From Mucilaginibacter gracilis (lineage in GTDB: Bacteria > Bacteroidota > Bacteroidia > Sphingobacteriales > Sphingobacteriaceae): 64,000 nucleotides of DNA. The stretch is from the NCBI RefSeq assembly GCF_003633615.1, contig NZ_RBKU01000001.1, positions 2,852,001 through 2,916,000 on the forward strand, read 5' to 3'. The notes below the pieces were generated by a model. That model did not search any database. It had not been told where the DNA came from and was given only the letters and a program-made list of their open reading frames with translations. A program made the translations under genes and the position numbers. Of the stretch, positions 63,721-64,000 are shown one piece after another (position 1 is the stretch's first letter; every line of letters begins with the position of its first letter).

Positions 63721-64000
63721 TTAGGAAGCGAATGGGTGCTCTTTCAGGAAATCGCACATGGTAGCGATCTCGCTTTCTGTATTGTAATAATGCAATGAAG
63801 CCCTTACAATGCCTTTCAGCCCATGCTTTTCCATATAGATCGGTGTAGCTTGACTACCACCAAAAGATACATTGATACCATTCTCTACTAGTTTGTTTTT
63901 GACCAGCATACTATCAATCCCCGCAACCGAGAAAGTAACGATACCACACTTTTCACTGCCGATGTCATGACAGGTAACACCTGGAATACCGTTTAACTCC
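63721..64000 (-). CDS. Class V aminotransferase/cysteine desulfurase-like enzyme, C-terminal part
   Basis: The frame is open from the window edge to TAA at 63721-63723, 93 residues visible; the N-terminus lies outside. LNGIPGVTCHDIGSEKCGIV, TFSVAGIDSMLVKNKLVENG and HGLKGIVRASLHYYNTESEI fit the C-terminal domain of class V PLP enzymes. The VRAS-HYYNTE-EI motif is typical of the isopenicillin-epimerase/EgtE-like branch. The end looks natural, not truncated. It reads in the same direction as tnsA, 30 bp away, so it may share a transcript with the transposition genes. Substrate unknown. Confidence 0.8.
   Translation of the reverse strand, partial: ELNGIPGVTCHDIGSEKCGIVTFSVAGIDSMLVKNKLVENGINVSFGGSQATPIYMEKHGLKGIVRASLHYYNTESEIATMCDFLKEHPFAS

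Larger units (their letters stand above)
52374..64000. mobile_element. Mobilizable element at tRNA-His plus a Tn7-like transposon module
   Basis: From the tRNA-His 3' end onward, all recognisable genes are mobility functions: a large serine recombinase, relaxosome and relaxase genes, a coupling protein, and a Tn7-like tnsA-tnsB-tnsC-tniQ operon. A small number of genes (ECF sigma, class V aminotransferase) are possible cargo or host genes. The right-hand boundary lies beyond the window or between 58384 and 63720, because I see no second copy of the tRNA end. Whether one nested element or two adjacent elements is present cannot be decided here. Confidence 0.8.

Noticed and set aside
59240..64000. 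CRISPR-associated transposon (CAST)
   Set aside because: No cas genes or array are visible beside the tns operon in this window, and TniQ is longer than the usual CAST form. Sequence beyond 64000 could change this.

Overview
The window looks like chromosome from a Bacteroidota bacterium, most likely of the Sphingobacteriaceae (Mucilaginibacter/Pedobacter type). The sequence-level reasons are a type IX secretion C-terminal sorting domain, an Oar-like TonB-dependent receptor, a type III glutamine synthetase, promoters with a TAnnTTTG -7 element, and weak or absent Shine-Dalgarno motifs. The genus is an inference.

Bases 1 to about 52,300 are ordinary core chromosome. In order they hold: a TetR-controlled RND efflux operon (1-2829); two glycosyltransferases, one fused to an alpha/alpha-barrel domain (2984-6409); a class III aminotransferase with a tiny membrane-protein gene behind it (6657-8016); an ECF sigma / repeat-containing membrane protein / Spy-like periplasmic protein operon (8077-10128); a peroxiredoxin / M23 peptidase / FAH-hydrolase operon (10822-13621); transporters (Kup, SemiSWEET, APC permease, TauE with its DUF1634 partner); lipoamide dehydrogenase; an Oar-like outer-membrane receptor; a UbiD-type decarboxylase; a CPA1 antiporter; a PurM-like protein; a ClC channel; a nitrogen-assimilation group (glnN, divergent amt, and an outer-membrane barrel protein); a TonB-like protein; purL; trmN6-like methyltransferase; fructose-bisphosphatase; RNase HI; a copper ATPase; and tRNA-His.

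At tRNA-His the character changes. From 52,374 to the end of the window the genes are mobile. A large serine recombinase ends inside the 3' end of tRNA-His, so its stop codon is made of tRNA bases. Behind it lie small genes, a nested inverted repeat that is a good oriT candidate, a relaxosome protein, a MobB-type relaxase and a VirD4/TraG-like coupling protein. These make a mobilizable unit without its own mating-pair apparatus. Next come an ECF sigma gene with no anti-sigma partner and a complete Tn7-like transposition operon read leftward: tnsA, tnsB, a TniB-like tnsC and tniQ. The 3' part of a class V aminotransferase gene sits 30 bp upstream of tnsA. No CRISPR array or cas gene is visible, so this is not recognisably a CRISPR-associated transposon within the window.

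A second theme is a family of intergenic elements built from degenerate 7- or 8-bp periods (716-846, 10741-10821, 16394-16420, 35078-35160, 43781-43920), most of them folded as inverted arms. A perfect 8-bp tandem array (49853-49970) just upstream of the RNase HI start has a related unit. One classic REP-like palindrome (46710-46804) is also present. The mobile region and the periodic repeats are the most interesting parts of the window.
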